Assembly: GCA_910579955.1 (NCBI GenBank)
Contig: CAJTWE010000015.1
Coordinates: 1 to 59,395 of the forward strand
DNA from: an uncultured Ruminococcus sp.
GTDB lineage: Bacteria; Bacillota; Clostridia; Oscillospirales; Ruminococcaceae
DNA: 59,395 nt
Reading direction: 5' to 3'
A program made the position numbers and the translations under genes. The notes beneath the pieces were generated by a model that did no database searches, was not told the DNA's origin, and saw only the letters and a list, made by a program, of their open reading frames with translations. This document shows positions 8,489 through 17,171 of this stretch, one piece after another. Within the stretch, counting starts at the first letter, position 1. Each line of letters opens with the position of its first letter.

Positions 8489-9631
8489 TTAGCCAAGCTT
8501 ATGACGCAAACAGGCAATCGGTACTTTCTTATGGTGAGTAGCAAGCGTCCAGTTTTCAGGAGCTGCAAGCATTGTATTGTTAGGATAATATAAGCCGTCC
8601 GGATATTTTGCATCGGTATTCCAAGAGAATCCACGAGGGTGAATGATCTGGCACCAACGGTTAATAAGATAATTTTTAGCACCAATTTTATCACGGTCTG
8701 TTTCAGTACCTACAAAGCCCTGCGGTGTGCCGTCCTGTCTGATGAATGCACCGTTGCCCAAGAAATATGTATCATAAACCGGTGCTCCTGCCGAGGTCAT
8801 TTCATAATAATTAGCAATGTCATCAACCGTAGGATTTTCAACCGATGTATAAACATCATTACTAACCGTGTAATAGGTCTTCCCTGCTGTAATAGCTGTA
8901 TCAGTGGTCTTTGTATATGTTGCACCAACCATATTTACAGGCATACTGTCATCAACTATAATTCTATAACCAAGATAAGTCTGAATCTCGACTGTATCAC
9001 CGGCCGGATTGAATACAGGTGTTCTTGCAATCATATCATGCTTTTGCAAGTGCGTATATGTTGCTGAATGCATAAATGTCATTCCGAGTGCGCCGTAATG
9101 GTCCCCTAAAAGCTGCTTTGTATCAAGAGTTGCACCCTGTGAAATGTTTGCTGCTGCACCTGTTCCACTTGAAATATCATTTACATGACATTTAAGCGCA
9201 CCATTTGTCGGGTCAAGAATGCCTTTTAGGATAGACAAATAAATCTTTTGTTCACGGGTGTTTCTCCAATCAGCGATAAGCTGTGCAATAGCTCCCATCG
9301 GATCAGCGCCGCCGAGAACGTGTGCAAGATCTGTACTGCCCCAAGCTCTTTGACGCATGAGCAATGTTGCGTGTGCGTTCTTTGTTGTAATATCACCAAT
9401 TGATACATCGGCTTCACCAAATACATCTTCTTCGCCATCAAGTGGATTCCACATAGGAATTTCGATAAATCTACCGCCTTCAGGTGCGCTGTTAATAAGT
9501 GCTGCTACTGTTGCATCAGGTGTTGCAATGCCCGAATTGATGAATGTGTTAAGCTCCGTTGTACGGTCAATAACGTACTGTGAGAACTTTTCAGGTACAA
9601 TCTGCATATTTGCAATAGTTGTAACCGGCAT
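8489..9631 (-). CDS. major capsid protein
   Basis: A 380-residue protein that follows the scaffold gene. The N-terminal part (FSQYVIDRTTELNTFINSGI; FIEIPMWNPLDGEEDVF) and the helix-rich central part (GADPMGAIAQLIADWRNTRE) are typical of HK97-fold capsid proteins of this kind. Between about residues 236 and 281 there is a Tyr/Thr-rich insertion (KTTDTAITAGKTYYT ... DIANYYE) that interrupts the link between VDDSMPVN and VYDTYFLGNGAF. It is probably surface exposed. No protease gene is adjacent. Confidence 0.9.
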   Translation of the reverse strand: MPVTTIANMQIVPEKFSQYVIDRTTELNTFINSGIATPDATVAALINSAPEGGRFIEIPMWNPLDGEEDVFGEADVSIGDITTKNAHATLLMRQRAWGSTDLAHVLGGADPMGAIAQLIADWRNTREQKIYLSILKGILDPTNGALKCHVNDISSGTGAAANISQGATLDTKQLLGDHYGALGMTFMHSATYTHLQKHDMIARTPVFNPAGDTVEIQTYLGYRIIVDDSMPVNMVGATYTKTTDTAITAGKTYYTVSNDVYTSVENPTVDDIANYYEMTSAGAPVYDTYFLGNGAFIRQDGTPQGFVGTETDRDKIGAKNYLINRWCQIIHPRGFSWNTDAKYPDGLYYPNNTMLAAPENWTLATHHKKVPIACLRHKLG

Positions 9632-9668
9632 AAATAAAACCTCCTGTTTTTATAAAATGTTTAAATTT

Positions 9669-10349
9669 TTACTTAACCCCTGCTGCTGCTTTGAGCTGTG
9701 CTGCAAGTTCAGGATTTGTACTTTCAAGTTCCATTTGCTTTGTAAGGTTGAACTGTTCTTTGGTATATGGATTTATACCGTTATTGAGATTGCTGCCCTT
9801 CTTAGGCATATAGCCGTTTTCTTTAAAGCGTTTGTCAACTTCTGCTTTTACAGCCTTGTCAAACAATTCTTTAAATGCCTTTACCTTTGACTTGATTTTT
9901 GTTTCGTCCTCATCCATCACAAAATCAACGAGTGATAAAGCTGTATCACTGCCGTCATCAAGTCCGGCTTCTTTTATCACCTTGACTGCAAAAAGCCTAT
10001 TTTCTTTGTCAGCAATAGCCTTTTCACGCTCTGCAATGGCTTTTTCCTTTTCCTCAATCTCAATATTTTTAAGCTCCTCGTCTGTAAGCTTTTCCTGCTG
10101 CAAATTTTTTAGCTTCTTTTCAAGCTCAACGTTTTTCTTTCGCTCTGCTGCCATTTGCTTATCAACTCTCGACTGAATTATCTTGTCCAGCTTATCATAG
10201 TCGATAGGCTCCCCGGCATTGTCGGATGTCGGTTCGTTTTCGGATTCTTCGGATGATTCGGGTGCTTTGATTCCTTTTGACAGTTCGTCAAATTCCTCCT
10301 GCGTGATTGCCCCGATTTCAAGCAAAGATTTTAGTTTTTCAAATGTCAT
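9669..10349 (-). CDS. capsid scaffold protein
   Basis: A 226-residue acidic, Lys/Glu-rich coiled-coil protein. The N-terminus (EKLKSLLEIGAITQEEFDEL) is followed by a low-complexity acidic linker and a long helix (EKEKAIAEREKAIADKENR), as in GP20/DUF4355-type scaffolds. It lies just before the capsid gene, the standard arrangement. It would guide capsid assembly and then leave. The upstream side holds two hairpins with T-runs. Confidence 0.85.
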   Translation of the reverse strand: MTFEKLKSLLEIGAITQEEFDELSKGIKAPESSEESENEPTSDNAGEPIDYDKLDKIIQSRVDKQMAAERKKNVELEKKLKNLQQEKLTDEELKNIEIEEKEKAIAEREKAIADKENRLFAVKVIKEAGLDDGSDTALSLVDFVMDEDETKIKSKVKAFKELFDKAVKAEVDKRFKENGYMPKKGSNLNNGINPYTKEQFNLTKQMELESTNPELAAQLKAAAGVK

Positions 10350-10416
10350 TTTTGTTTTTCCTCCTGTCCATATAGAACAAATAAATTTAGATTCTCCTTA
10401 TAGAAGAACCTGTATA

Positions 10417-10450
10417 TAAAAAAAGAGCGTACCTTGATTTGATACACTCT
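10417..10450 (-). terminator. intrinsic terminator inside the head operon
   Basis: On the minus strand AGAGTGTA (10450-10443) can pair with TACGCTCT (10431-10424), with one T-G wobble, followed by seven T. It lies between the 50-residue protein gene and the scaffold gene. Confidence 0.75.
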
Positions 10451-10533
10451 TGTTTTATTTGAATATATGTGCACCACTCACCACGGTCACACTTTTTTCC
10501 ATCCCTCTGTCAGTTTTGACCCTTGATCTGGGT

Positions 10534-10564
10534 ATAATAAAAGCACCCTGTGAAAGGTGCTTTT
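10534..10564 (-). terminator. second intrinsic terminator / hairpin
   Basis: A perfect 9-bp stem (AAAAGCACC / GGTGCTTTT) with an 8-base loop. On the minus strand it is followed by TTTTATTATA; on the plus strand by TTTTAG, so it may work in both directions. It lies 12 bases after the stop of the 50-residue protein gene. Confidence 0.65.
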
Positions 10565-10576
10565 AGTTGTATTTAA

Positions 10577-10729
10577 TTAATGACAGAATGGGCAATCTTT
10601 TAATTCTTCTTGCCGTTGAATGGCTATTTCCTTTAATCTTTTGAAGATTTTTTCTTTTTCTTCGTTGCTTTCTGTTTTATCAAGTTTTTCATATAATTTT
10701 ATTTGTTCTTCTGTCGGCTGTAACATCAT
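10577..10729 (-). CDS. small phage protein with C-terminal CPFCH
   Basis: A 50-residue frame starting MMLQPTEEQIKLYEKLDK with a GGAGG site 8 bases before the ATG. It is helical and charged, ending with DCPFCH, a CxxC-H metal-binding type end. It follows the Mu F-like head gene by 3 bases, so it is probably translated from the same message. Function unknown. Confidence 0.7.
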   Translation of the reverse strand: MMLQPTEEQIKLYEKLDKTESNEEKEKIFKRLKEIAIQRQEELKDCPFCH

Positions 10730-10732
10730 AAA

Positions 10733-12391
10733 CTATCCCTCCAATAACTTTAAAATTTCTTCTGCTATTTCATTATTTGATTTAACTGAAAAGCACTCGG
10801 CAACTATCTCTGTATAGTTTCCGGATTGCCAACCGTCATTGGCATATCTGCTTAAATTTTCTACAACAAAGCTCTTATCATTTTTACTCTCAATATAGTC
10901 ATAAATTTTTCTGTCAATTTTCTTCTTTATATCATTATAACTCATATTTTCTGAAATTGCAAGCCTTTTTATAGAATCTTCATAATATTTATGCCCAAGT
11001 TCATGAAGAATCGGAGCGTATTCAGTTGTGTTTGCGAATTGCCCTTTAGTTTGATTTACAAATGCAAGCACTTTTTCCTTGGTGTCATATCTGCTGTTTA
11101 TGTACATTATACCCGTATTCTTATCATATCCGCCTATAGCATAAGCATTCAGCTTATGTTTGTTGAAATCAACAACCGCAATAGATGGCATTTCAAAGTC
11201 TTTCGGCAAAGATTTCTGTACAGCAATAAGATTCTTTTCGGTCAAACGTACGGCTTTGTTTTTTCTGTCGGCATCAATATCAGTAAACATTTTGAATTTA
11301 CTGTTGCTTACTGTTTTAGTCCTGATTGATAAATTACCTGTTGTTAAAACTTTCTCATCTGAAAATGTCGGATTGAACTTTGACATATAGTCAATATCAT
11401 CACTGCCAGAAGTCAACCCAGCAGCAGCACTTTTTCCGGTCGCCTTAGCAAATTCCTCTGCTGTCATTAGATTATATTCAAGAAAACATCTGCAATTACA
11501 ATCATGAGCAGCCACACCGCTTTTTGACGGTGCTTTTGCTTTTACTCCATTGCCTAAATCAAATAGTTCTCCTGCTTTTACAGTCACGCCTTCCATTTTT
11601 ATGTGATTAGCACCGCTTTTGCTAAAACTTGTTTTCCAGCCTTTTTTTGTTTTGCGTCTTATTTGAGGTCTAACTCGTTCGTCTTTCATTGTTCGCCATG
11701 TTGCAGCATATATTAAGTCACTGCCGTCTAAACCCTTCTGCAAGCGTTCTGCGCAGTCCATAAAACCACTTTCAACATTTCTATGCGTTTCAGTTCGGAC
11801 TATGTTCATCGCTTTACTTCGACTTACACCCACTCTTTCAGAAATACGCTTTGCCATTCGTTCATATCTATCGCCCTGCATAAGTCCTATATTTAACTCT
11901 TGCTGTATCTGATAGATGATCTCATTTCTGTGAATTTCCATAACAGCCGGCAAGGTCAGCTTGCTTATATTGTTGCTTAACGCCCGTTTAAGAACATATG
12001 GATTGACAACAATGTCTTTTACTATATATTCAAATGCTGTTGTAGAATAAGCCTTTTTGAAAGCCTTAAGCATACCATCATAGCACTTAGTGTATGTTTC
12101 TTCCACAAGCGACATTATTTGATTTTTCAGCGGTACAGAAATACTGTCAACGTTTTCAACTATCTCTTGTAAAAACCTTGCTCTGCGATTTTTTGTATCG
12201 AGATATGATATATATAGTCTGCCTTCTTCATCAGCGTATGTAACATACACATTTGCAATAAATGCATTAAGGTCTTTTTCCAAAGAATGATATATCGCTT
12301 CTATCTTTCTAATTGTTAGTTTTTCCCTATGTTCCACTATTCTGCGTATATCATATAGCAGTTCATTCAAAGATGTTTCTGACTTTGGCAA
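10733..12391 (-). CDS. Mu F-like / SPP1 gp7-like minor head protein with metallopeptidase-like C-terminal domain
   Basis: 552 residues. The first part is helical; the core at about residues 170-305 carries the Mu F motif set: SRSKAMNIVRTETHR, then VRPQIRRKTKKGWK and AHDCNCRCFLEY. After a linker, a second domain (about 340-552) contains H463-E-L-G-H467 in PILHELGHKYYED and a downstream TEIVAECFSV, resembling gluzincin-like metallopeptidases with a later Glu ligand. Mu F-like proteins enter the capsid and some carry fused enzyme domains. The peptidase call is from the HExxH motif only. It follows the portal gene by 25 bases. Confidence 0.85.
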   Translation of the reverse strand: MPKSETSLNELLYDIRRIVEHREKLTIRKIEAIYHSLEKDLNAFIANVYVTYADEEGRLYISYLDTKNRRARFLQEIVENVDSISVPLKNQIMSLVEETYTKCYDGMLKAFKKAYSTTAFEYIVKDIVVNPYVLKRALSNNISKLTLPAVMEIHRNEIIYQIQQELNIGLMQGDRYERMAKRISERVGVSRSKAMNIVRTETHRNVESGFMDCAERLQKGLDGSDLIYAATWRTMKDERVRPQIRRKTKKGWKTSFSKSGANHIKMEGVTVKAGELFDLGNGVKAKAPSKSGVAAHDCNCRCFLEYNLMTAEEFAKATGKSAAAGLTSGSDDIDYMSKFNPTFSDEKVLTTGNLSIRTKTVSNSKFKMFTDIDADRKNKAVRLTEKNLIAVQKSLPKDFEMPSIAVVDFNKHKLNAYAIGGYDKNTGIMYINSRYDTKEKVLAFVNQTKGQFANTTEYAPILHELGHKYYEDSIKRLAISENMSYNDIKKKIDRKIYDYIESKNDKSFVVENLSRYANDGWQSGNYTEIVAECFSVKSNNEIAEEILKLLEG

Positions 12392-12416
12392 TATGTATCA
12401 CCTCAACTTTTAGCTG

Positions 12417-13880
12417 CTATTCTTTTTTCTGGTTCAAGCCATAATCCTCATTTGAATCAAAACCACCCGTTTTTGCCATTTTTTGTGCAGCTTCAAACAT
12501 CGACATAGCACTTTCTTTTTCACGTTCAATCATTTCCATAATATAATCAACATCGTCAACATCTGACATTCGACTGTATACCCACTCTTTTGGCAATCCT
12601 GCTGCAATACGTGCTTGCGCTGTTTGTGCTTCGGTCAATTCATCAAGTGGGAAATTTCTTGAAAATTCCATGATTACCTGAAGCGGGTCAACTTTTATTT
12701 CCCTTTTCTCCCAACTGCTTGCAAGCAATTTCCACATATATTGTGCAGCGCTCATTACTTGAGCCTGATACATACCGCACTTTGTTTCAAGACCATGTAA
12801 CTTAAATCTAAGACTTACACCGCTTGCTGTTCCGAACGTATCGTCATTTAAGTTAGGTGTCTTTGAAAATCTATAAATGTTGTCTTCTAATCGCTGTAAA
12901 TGATGCTCGGTAAAAGCATCATTGATATTTTTAGTTAAGAAGTACGCTTTGCCTTGCTGTGTTCCGCTTGCAGGAAATACAAATGATCCGCTTTTCTGTC
13001 CTTTTTGAATTGTGTCATCGTCAATTCGTAAGCCCTCAAAAATCAAATAAGAGTGCACAAAAGACTCTATCTCATTTGAGTTATCAGAAATCACTTTGTC
13101 GTAATCATCTATATCAGCAAGTACCTTTTCAGCATCACCCAAACACTCTTTGTTGTTTGGGATTCCTTGCAGCGGACAATAATCAAATAAATGAGGTCTA
13201 ACCTCTACTTCTTTTAGGTCAAAAAATGAATCACCTTTATACGTATAGATATTTACATTATCGTAAAACTCTACTGTGTACGTTGTTACGTTGTCAGCAT
13301 CTTGTGCACTGTAATATCTAATGGCAAATTCAGGTTCTGAAATATTTGTGTTTGATAGAATAATAGTTTCATAGCCGTGTACTGGCATTACTCTTTCGTT
13401 GCCGTCTACGTCAATATAAAATAACCTGCCACAATATCCATAAATGCTTGATAGCTTTGTCGTTTCCATATCAACGCCGTACATATTATTTCGTGTAATA
13501 AAGTCCGTTATTGCTTTTGTCGCAATATCTATACTTTTTTCGCCGCCTGTTTCTTCTTTGGCTTCATCGTTTTTGCTATAGCCATAGCTGATAGGTGTTC
13601 CTGCAAAATATCCGGTTTTGAAGTCAACAATTTCACTGAAAAAATCGTTATTTATCTTGTTATTCACTGGATTTTCTTCTTCAAACCTCGGTTGTCGGTC
13701 AAATATTGGAACACCGCCATTTATAGCCATATATCGCTTGTATAATTGCTTGTTATAATTAGAATTTGGAATATGTTTTTGAATAATTTTATATAGCAAG
13801 CTCTGATTTATGCCGTTTTTACGTATTTCTTCAAGTTCTGACGAAAACTCAGGCAACAATTGAAACTCATTTCTTAGCAT
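12417..13880 (-). CDS. phage portal protein (SPP1 gp6-like)
   Basis: A 487-residue protein starting MLRNEFQLLPEFSSELEEIR. Segments typical of SPP1-type portals include NKINNDFFSEIVDFKTGYFAGTP near residue 100 and the KTPNLNDDTFGTASGVSLRF block near residue 355, followed by the long C-terminal helix region. The dodecameric portal is the DNA gate of the capsid. Its position after terL and before the Mu F-like gene is canonical. The start overlaps a small zinc-finger gene by 14 bases. Confidence 0.93.
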   Translation of the reverse strand: MLRNEFQLLPEFSSELEEIRKNGINQSLLYKIIQKHIPNSNYNKQLYKRYMAINGGVPIFDRQPRFEEENPVNNKINNDFFSEIVDFKTGYFAGTPISYGYSKNDEAKEETGGEKSIDIATKAITDFITRNNMYGVDMETTKLSSIYGYCGRLFYIDVDGNERVMPVHGYETIILSNTNISEPEFAIRYYSAQDADNVTTYTVEFYDNVNIYTYKGDSFFDLKEVEVRPHLFDYCPLQGIPNNKECLGDAEKVLADIDDYDKVISDNSNEIESFVHSYLIFEGLRIDDDTIQKGQKSGSFVFPASGTQQGKAYFLTKNINDAFTEHHLQRLEDNIYRFSKTPNLNDDTFGTASGVSLRFKLHGLETKCGMYQAQVMSAAQYMWKLLASSWEKREIKVDPLQVIMEFSRNFPLDELTEAQTAQARIAAGLPKEWVYSRMSDVDDVDYIMEMIEREKESAMSMFEAAQKMAKTGGFDSNEDYGLNQKKE

Positions 13881-14028
13881 TCCTTTTTATTCGTCCTTTC
13901 TTTTTCTTTGGTATGTAATTTGGAAACTTTCTATCAAAAAAGATACGTCCATTAGGCAGCTTAGTAATACCACACCGTTTACATACTAAAACATCGTTTA
14001 TTTTTAACCAACAATTATGTGGGCACAC
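13867..14028 (-). CDS. small zinc-ribbon-like phage protein
   Basis: A 53-residue frame with two Cys pairs: CPHNC at the N-terminus and CKRCG at residues 16-20, followed by a strongly basic tail (PKKKKGRIKRNAKK). The GTG start at 14028 has GGAG 12 bases upstream, which is a loose spacing. The combination suggests a nucleic-acid-binding zinc ribbon. It lies between terL and portal and overlaps the portal start by 14 bases. Function unknown. Confidence 0.6.
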   Translation of the reverse strand: MCPHNCWLKINDVLVCKRCGITKLPNGRIFFDRKFPNYIPKKKKGRIKRNAKK

Positions 14029-14050
14029 TGTATATGTTATCTCCTATCTT

Positions 14051-15319
14051 TTATATTCTCTTTCCGGCTTTAACCTCTGCTGCTAAAATCTCATCACATA
14101 AGGCATAACGTAATGCATCTAACAAATGATTGTTAATGTCAACCGGTATATCCATTACATTGCCCTTGCTATCCTCTTTCCAGTGATACTGCTCTATCTC
14201 ATTTTTGAAGTTTTGACAGTTCACATCAACAATGATTTCATAGCCTTGCAGCCAACGTATACCACGGTTAATGCTGTCTGCTCCCTTTACTGTTGCAACA
14301 GCTCTTATATCATTCGCACATAAGAAATCAATCGTTTTTGGCTCTGCACTGTCACAAGTAATATATTGCCGTTCTATCATCTGCTTGCATACTCTTAAAA
14401 GCTCCGCATCTGACATTCCTGCTTGATACCATTCATCAAATACATATATCTTTTTTTGTGCTTTGTCTAAATGAACTCTAATCAACGCATTAGGATCGTT
14501 GCTATAACCAAAATCAAGCCCGTTATATATCTTATCAAACTGCTGCTTTTTTCTGCTTAAATCTTCAACATGCCAATTCTTAAATATGACATTACCTAAA
14601 ATGCCCCAGTTTCCCAATGAATACACGTTATAGAAATAAGGATCGCTTTCATTTTCAAGTAACTTTTTGTCCTCGTTAGTCAAAAACACATTATCTTTGT
14701 ATGTCGTTTTCAGAATTATTTTGTCCGAATCTTCATATGCACGTTTATCATCCTGCCATTGCCCAAAGAATTCTTTGTATATCCAATGCGATTTCAAGAT
14801 AGGGTTGAATGCCATTAAAATATGCTTGCTATTCTTGCTGATACCACGCAGTCGCTTTTTCAGCTGCATATATGCATCACGCTTTATCTCCGTTGCTTCC
14901 TCGATAAATATGCGCTCCAGAACTCCATTTTGCGGTGTTATTGACTTTACCTTTTCAACATCATCTAAACCACAAAATAAGATCTGCTTTCCATTCAATT
15001 TGCAAGTAATAATCATATCCGATTTGTTTATTGCAAAGTATTCGGTTAAGCCCATGCTTGATATGGACTTTGTTATCTCATTGAACACGCTTCTTTTTAT
15101 TGTGTTTGCTGTGTTTCGGCAGCATAGCCAATTGACCCCACTCAATGTGTCTATTACTATTTTGTCGGATATAAAAAACGATTTTCCGCTTGATGAACCA
15201 CCAAAAAATATTTGCAAAAATTGAGGCTTGTTAAAGTAAGGAATATATACAGGGTTTTCTTTTACTTGAATATCCATAGGTGAATCACTTTTCCTTAATA
15301 ATTTATTCTTGTTCCACAT
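14051..15319 (-). CDS. terL: terminase large subunit
   Basis: A 422-residue packaging motor. The ATPase Walker A is G40-G-S-S-S-G-K-S, the Walker B region is RIFIEEATEI, and the nuclease domain shows YNGLDFGYSNDPNAL, ITCDSAEPKT and DALRYAL, with acidic residues in the expected three places. It matches the PBSX/SPP1-type terminase family in length and order. The gene overlaps terS by 17 bases, implying translational coupling. Confidence 0.95.
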   Translation of the reverse strand: MWNKNKLLRKSDSPMDIQVKENPVYIPYFNKPQFLQIFFGGSSSGKSFFISDKIVIDTLSGVNWLCCRNTANTIKRSVFNEITKSISSMGLTEYFAINKSDMIITCKLNGKQILFCGLDDVEKVKSITPQNGVLERIFIEEATEIKRDAYMQLKKRLRGISKNSKHILMAFNPILKSHWIYKEFFGQWQDDKRAYEDSDKIILKTTYKDNVFLTNEDKKLLENESDPYFYNVYSLGNWGILGNVIFKNWHVEDLSRKKQQFDKIYNGLDFGYSNDPNALIRVHLDKAQKKIYVFDEWYQAGMSDAELLRVCKQMIERQYITCDSAEPKTIDFLCANDIRAVATVKGADSINRGIRWLQGYEIIVDVNCQNFKNEIEQYHWKEDSKGNVMDIPVDINNHLLDALRYALCDEILAAEVKAGKRI

Positions 15320-15674
15320 CGTCGGTAGTAGCAGATGAAATCGCTACATTGATATTCGGGTTTTCAGCTGTTTTGTTTTGACTTTGCAAAGCTTTTTTCT
15401 TTAACGCCAATTCTTCACGCTGAACTGTTTCTCCGATGAGATCTTGGAGTTTATCAACGGCTTTGACATTACCGTCTAAAGCTTCTTCATACATAGCCTG
15501 TACGACCGCCATAGCAGCGTTTTCGTTCTCCTTGAAAAATGCCTTAGCGGCTTGCTTAAGGCTCTTATATGCCCGTCTGGACGCTCCTGACGCTAACCCG
15601 CCTTTTCTGGCAATTTCTCTCTGTTCGTTCTCTGTTCGTTTATCAAACGGTATCAAGTTTTCTTCATTTGCCAA
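15303..15674 (-). CDS. terS: terminase small subunit
   Basis: 123 residues. The N-terminal RTENEQREIARKGGLASG segment followed by a basic stretch (RRAYKSLKQAAKAFF) is a common N-terminus of Clostridia phage small terminases; the rest is helical. It would recognise the pac site and load the large subunit, whose gene overlaps it. First gene of the late operon after the promoter and hairpin at 15.70-15.78 kb. Confidence 0.8.
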   Translation of the reverse strand: MANEENLIPFDKRTENEQREIARKGGLASGASRRAYKSLKQAAKAFFKENENAAMAVVQAMYEEALDGNVKAVDKLQDLIGETVQREELALKKKALQSQNKTAENPNINVAISSATTDDVEQE

Positions 15675-15700
15675 TGTCCTCCCTCCGTTTTTTAGTATAG

Positions 15701-15731
15701 AAAAAACCGGCAGGAATCACCCACCGGTTTA
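15701..15731 (-). terminator. intrinsic terminator before terS
   Basis: AAACCGG (15704-15710) pairs with CCGGTTT (15724-15730), flanked by T-runs on both sides, so it could end transcription in either direction. On the minus strand it lies after the ArpU-like gene and before terS. Confidence 0.75.
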
Positions 15732-15748
15732 CAGTTTTTTATGATATT

Positions 15749-15778
15749 ATTATAGCATATGAACACTGTACCAAACAA
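15749..15778 (-). promoter_or_regulatory. candidate late promoter upstream of terS
   Basis: Minus strand TTGTTT (15778-15773), 18-base spacer, TATAAT (15754-15749). The predicted start near 15742 lies only about ten bases before the terminator stem at 15730, suggesting an antitermination-type control or simply overlapping signals. Confidence 0.45.
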
Positions 15779-15789
15779 GCCCAACTTTT

Positions 15790-16188
15790 CTAAATTTCTA
15801 ATTTTTTTAATGCTGATTTATGCATTCGCACAGATGTCATGTGAGAAATATTCAACCTTTCATTTACCTCCTCCCACTTCAACCCATCAACATACCTATA
15901 CCGCATAAGCAATCTAAGTTCAGATGGAAGAGAAGAAATAGCTCTCTCAATAGCGATCTGAGTTTCCACAAGTTTTGCTTTCCTTTCCTCATACAGATCA
16001 GACAGTTCTTCCAGCTGCTCTATGTACCTTTGCTGAGATGATATTGATTCACCTCTGCCTCTGGGCATATCTGAATAGCTGATACCTTTCGGACTGCGTG
16101 CATCTTTACGCAGCTCATCAATACGCTTTTCAAGGTCATTAAGTTCTTTCTTTATGGGTCTGTAAGCGAGAAGTTCTTTTTTAGTCAT
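15790..16188 (-). CDS. ArpU/RinA-like late transcription regulator (sigma region 4-like)
   Basis: 132 residues: a coiled-coil N-terminus (IKKELNDLEKRIDELRKD) and a C-terminal helix-turn-helix resembling sigma-70 region 4 (SSLPSELRLLMRYRYVDGLKWEEVNERL). Proteins of this size in this place, last of the early genes and just before terS, control late transcription in Gram-positive phages. It stands directly upstream of the promoter-hairpin region at 15.70-15.78 kb, its probable target. Confidence 0.8.
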   Translation of the reverse strand: MTKKELLAYRPIKKELNDLEKRIDELRKDARSPKGISYSDMPRGRGESISSQQRYIEQLEELSDLYEERKAKLVETQIAIERAISSLPSELRLLMRYRYVDGLKWEEVNERLNISHMTSVRMHKSALKKLEI

Positions 16189-16375
16189 TTGATTCCTCCT
16201 TGTAAGGCTCCGGCAGCGGCATCCAGGCTATGACTGGGACGTTGTTGTCAAAATGCGTATTAAATGCTTTGTGCTTTGTAGAGTAATTAAGAATGATAAC
16301 ACATCCGCTCCATAAGGTCGCAAGATATTCACCGTTTTCTTGTGGAAGTGCTTTAGTTGTTGGAATCCAGTTCAT
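16181..16375 (-). CDS. DUF551-like protein
   Basis: 64 residues beginning MNWIPTTKALPQENGEYLAT and ending VIAWMPLPEPYKEE, the hallmark ends of DUF551. The ATG at 16375 follows GGAGG by 9 bases, so longer versions starting further upstream are not supported. Overlaps the ArpU-like gene by 8 bases. Function unknown. Confidence 0.8.
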   Translation of the reverse strand: MNWIPTTKALPQENGEYLATLWSGCVIILNYSTKHKAFNTHFDNNVPVIAWMPLPEPYKEESND

Positions 16376-16380
16376 TTTTA

Positions 16381-16761
16381 TTATCCTCCTAACAGCTCTG
16401 GATTGTTGTGGATGTTGCCAATGACTTCGTAAGACTTCATAGTTCCGACGTTCATACACGGACAAGAAAACGTTCCGGGTCCCCTTGTGACAAATCCTGC
16501 AATATTTTGACTATACTCTACGGCAAAAGCTTTTTTACCTTTGCCTTTACCCTTTATTATATCCCCCTCGAAAATCTTCTTGCCAGTTCTGTCGGCTAAG
16601 CCGGTAAACTGTCCAATGGTTTCAGGAACAACTTCATATCCAAGCATATTTTGTCCGATATAGTATTTTGCTTTTCCTGATTCATCTCTCATCGACAGAT
16701 TGCCATACTCCCACATGCCAATGTCCATCCGTTTCCCTCTAAATAAAATTTCACGATTCAT
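16381..16761 (-). CDS. YopX-family protein
   Basis: 126 residues starting MNREILFRGKRMD, with YEVVPETIGQFTGLADRTGK, KKIFEGDIIKG and SYEVIGNIHNNPELL, the standard YopX pattern. The ATG at 16761 has GGAG at 8 bases. A common phage accessory protein of unknown role. Confidence 0.88.
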   Translation of the reverse strand: MNREILFRGKRMDIGMWEYGNLSMRDESGKAKYYIGQNMLGYEVVPETIGQFTGLADRTGKKIFEGDIIKGKGKGKKAFAVEYSQNIAGFVTRGPGTFSCPCMNVGTMKSYEVIGNIHNNPELLGG

Positions 16762-16763
16762 TT

Positions 16764-17171
16764 TCACCACTCCCATTTTTTCATTAGCCAGTGTGATTTA
16801 CAAGCATCGCAATCTATATATGCTTCTGGATTTTCCTTGTTCTTTTCATTAAGCGCACATAACGGCTGATGCGTGTACGGGCAACTGATACATTGTGTCA
16901 GGCAAACTGTTTCTTCGTATTCCACATTCGGGAAGCCGTCCTCGTCTGCTCCGTTAGCAATAATATCAGAAAGTACCTTTATCATCATTTCAGCATTTGT
17001 AGGCTCATATTCTAATGGCTTTCCCTCCAGCGGATAAATGGCTTGTAACGCCTCTATACCCATCTGACAAGCCTCTTTTACTTGCTCCATACCATCAGGC
17101 AAATCACTGTAACACTCTCGGTGATTCGGGTCTAAAATCTCAATCGCTCGTTCTACGCTGATTCGATTCAT
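16764..17171 (-). CDS. phage protein with Cys cluster, unknown
   Basis: 135 residues starting MNRISVERAIEILDPNHRECY; the ATG at 17171 follows GGAGG by 9 bases. The C-terminal half holds CLTQCISCPY and CDACKSHW, which suggests a bound metal. This is a common type of Clostridia phage protein (N-terminal helix with MEQVKEACQMGIEAL). No function known. Confidence 0.7.
   Translation of the reverse strand: MNRISVERAIEILDPNHRECYSDLPDGMEQVKEACQMGIEALQAIYPLEGKPLEYEPTNAEMMIKVLSDIIANGADEDGFPNVEYEETVCLTQCISCPYTHQPLCALNEKNKENPEAYIDCDACKSHWLMKKWEW

Noticed and set aside
10515..10538. Plus-strand promoter TTGACC ... TATAAT before the hairpin at 10.54 kb
   Set aside because: The spacer is only 11 bases, too short for sigma-A recognition.
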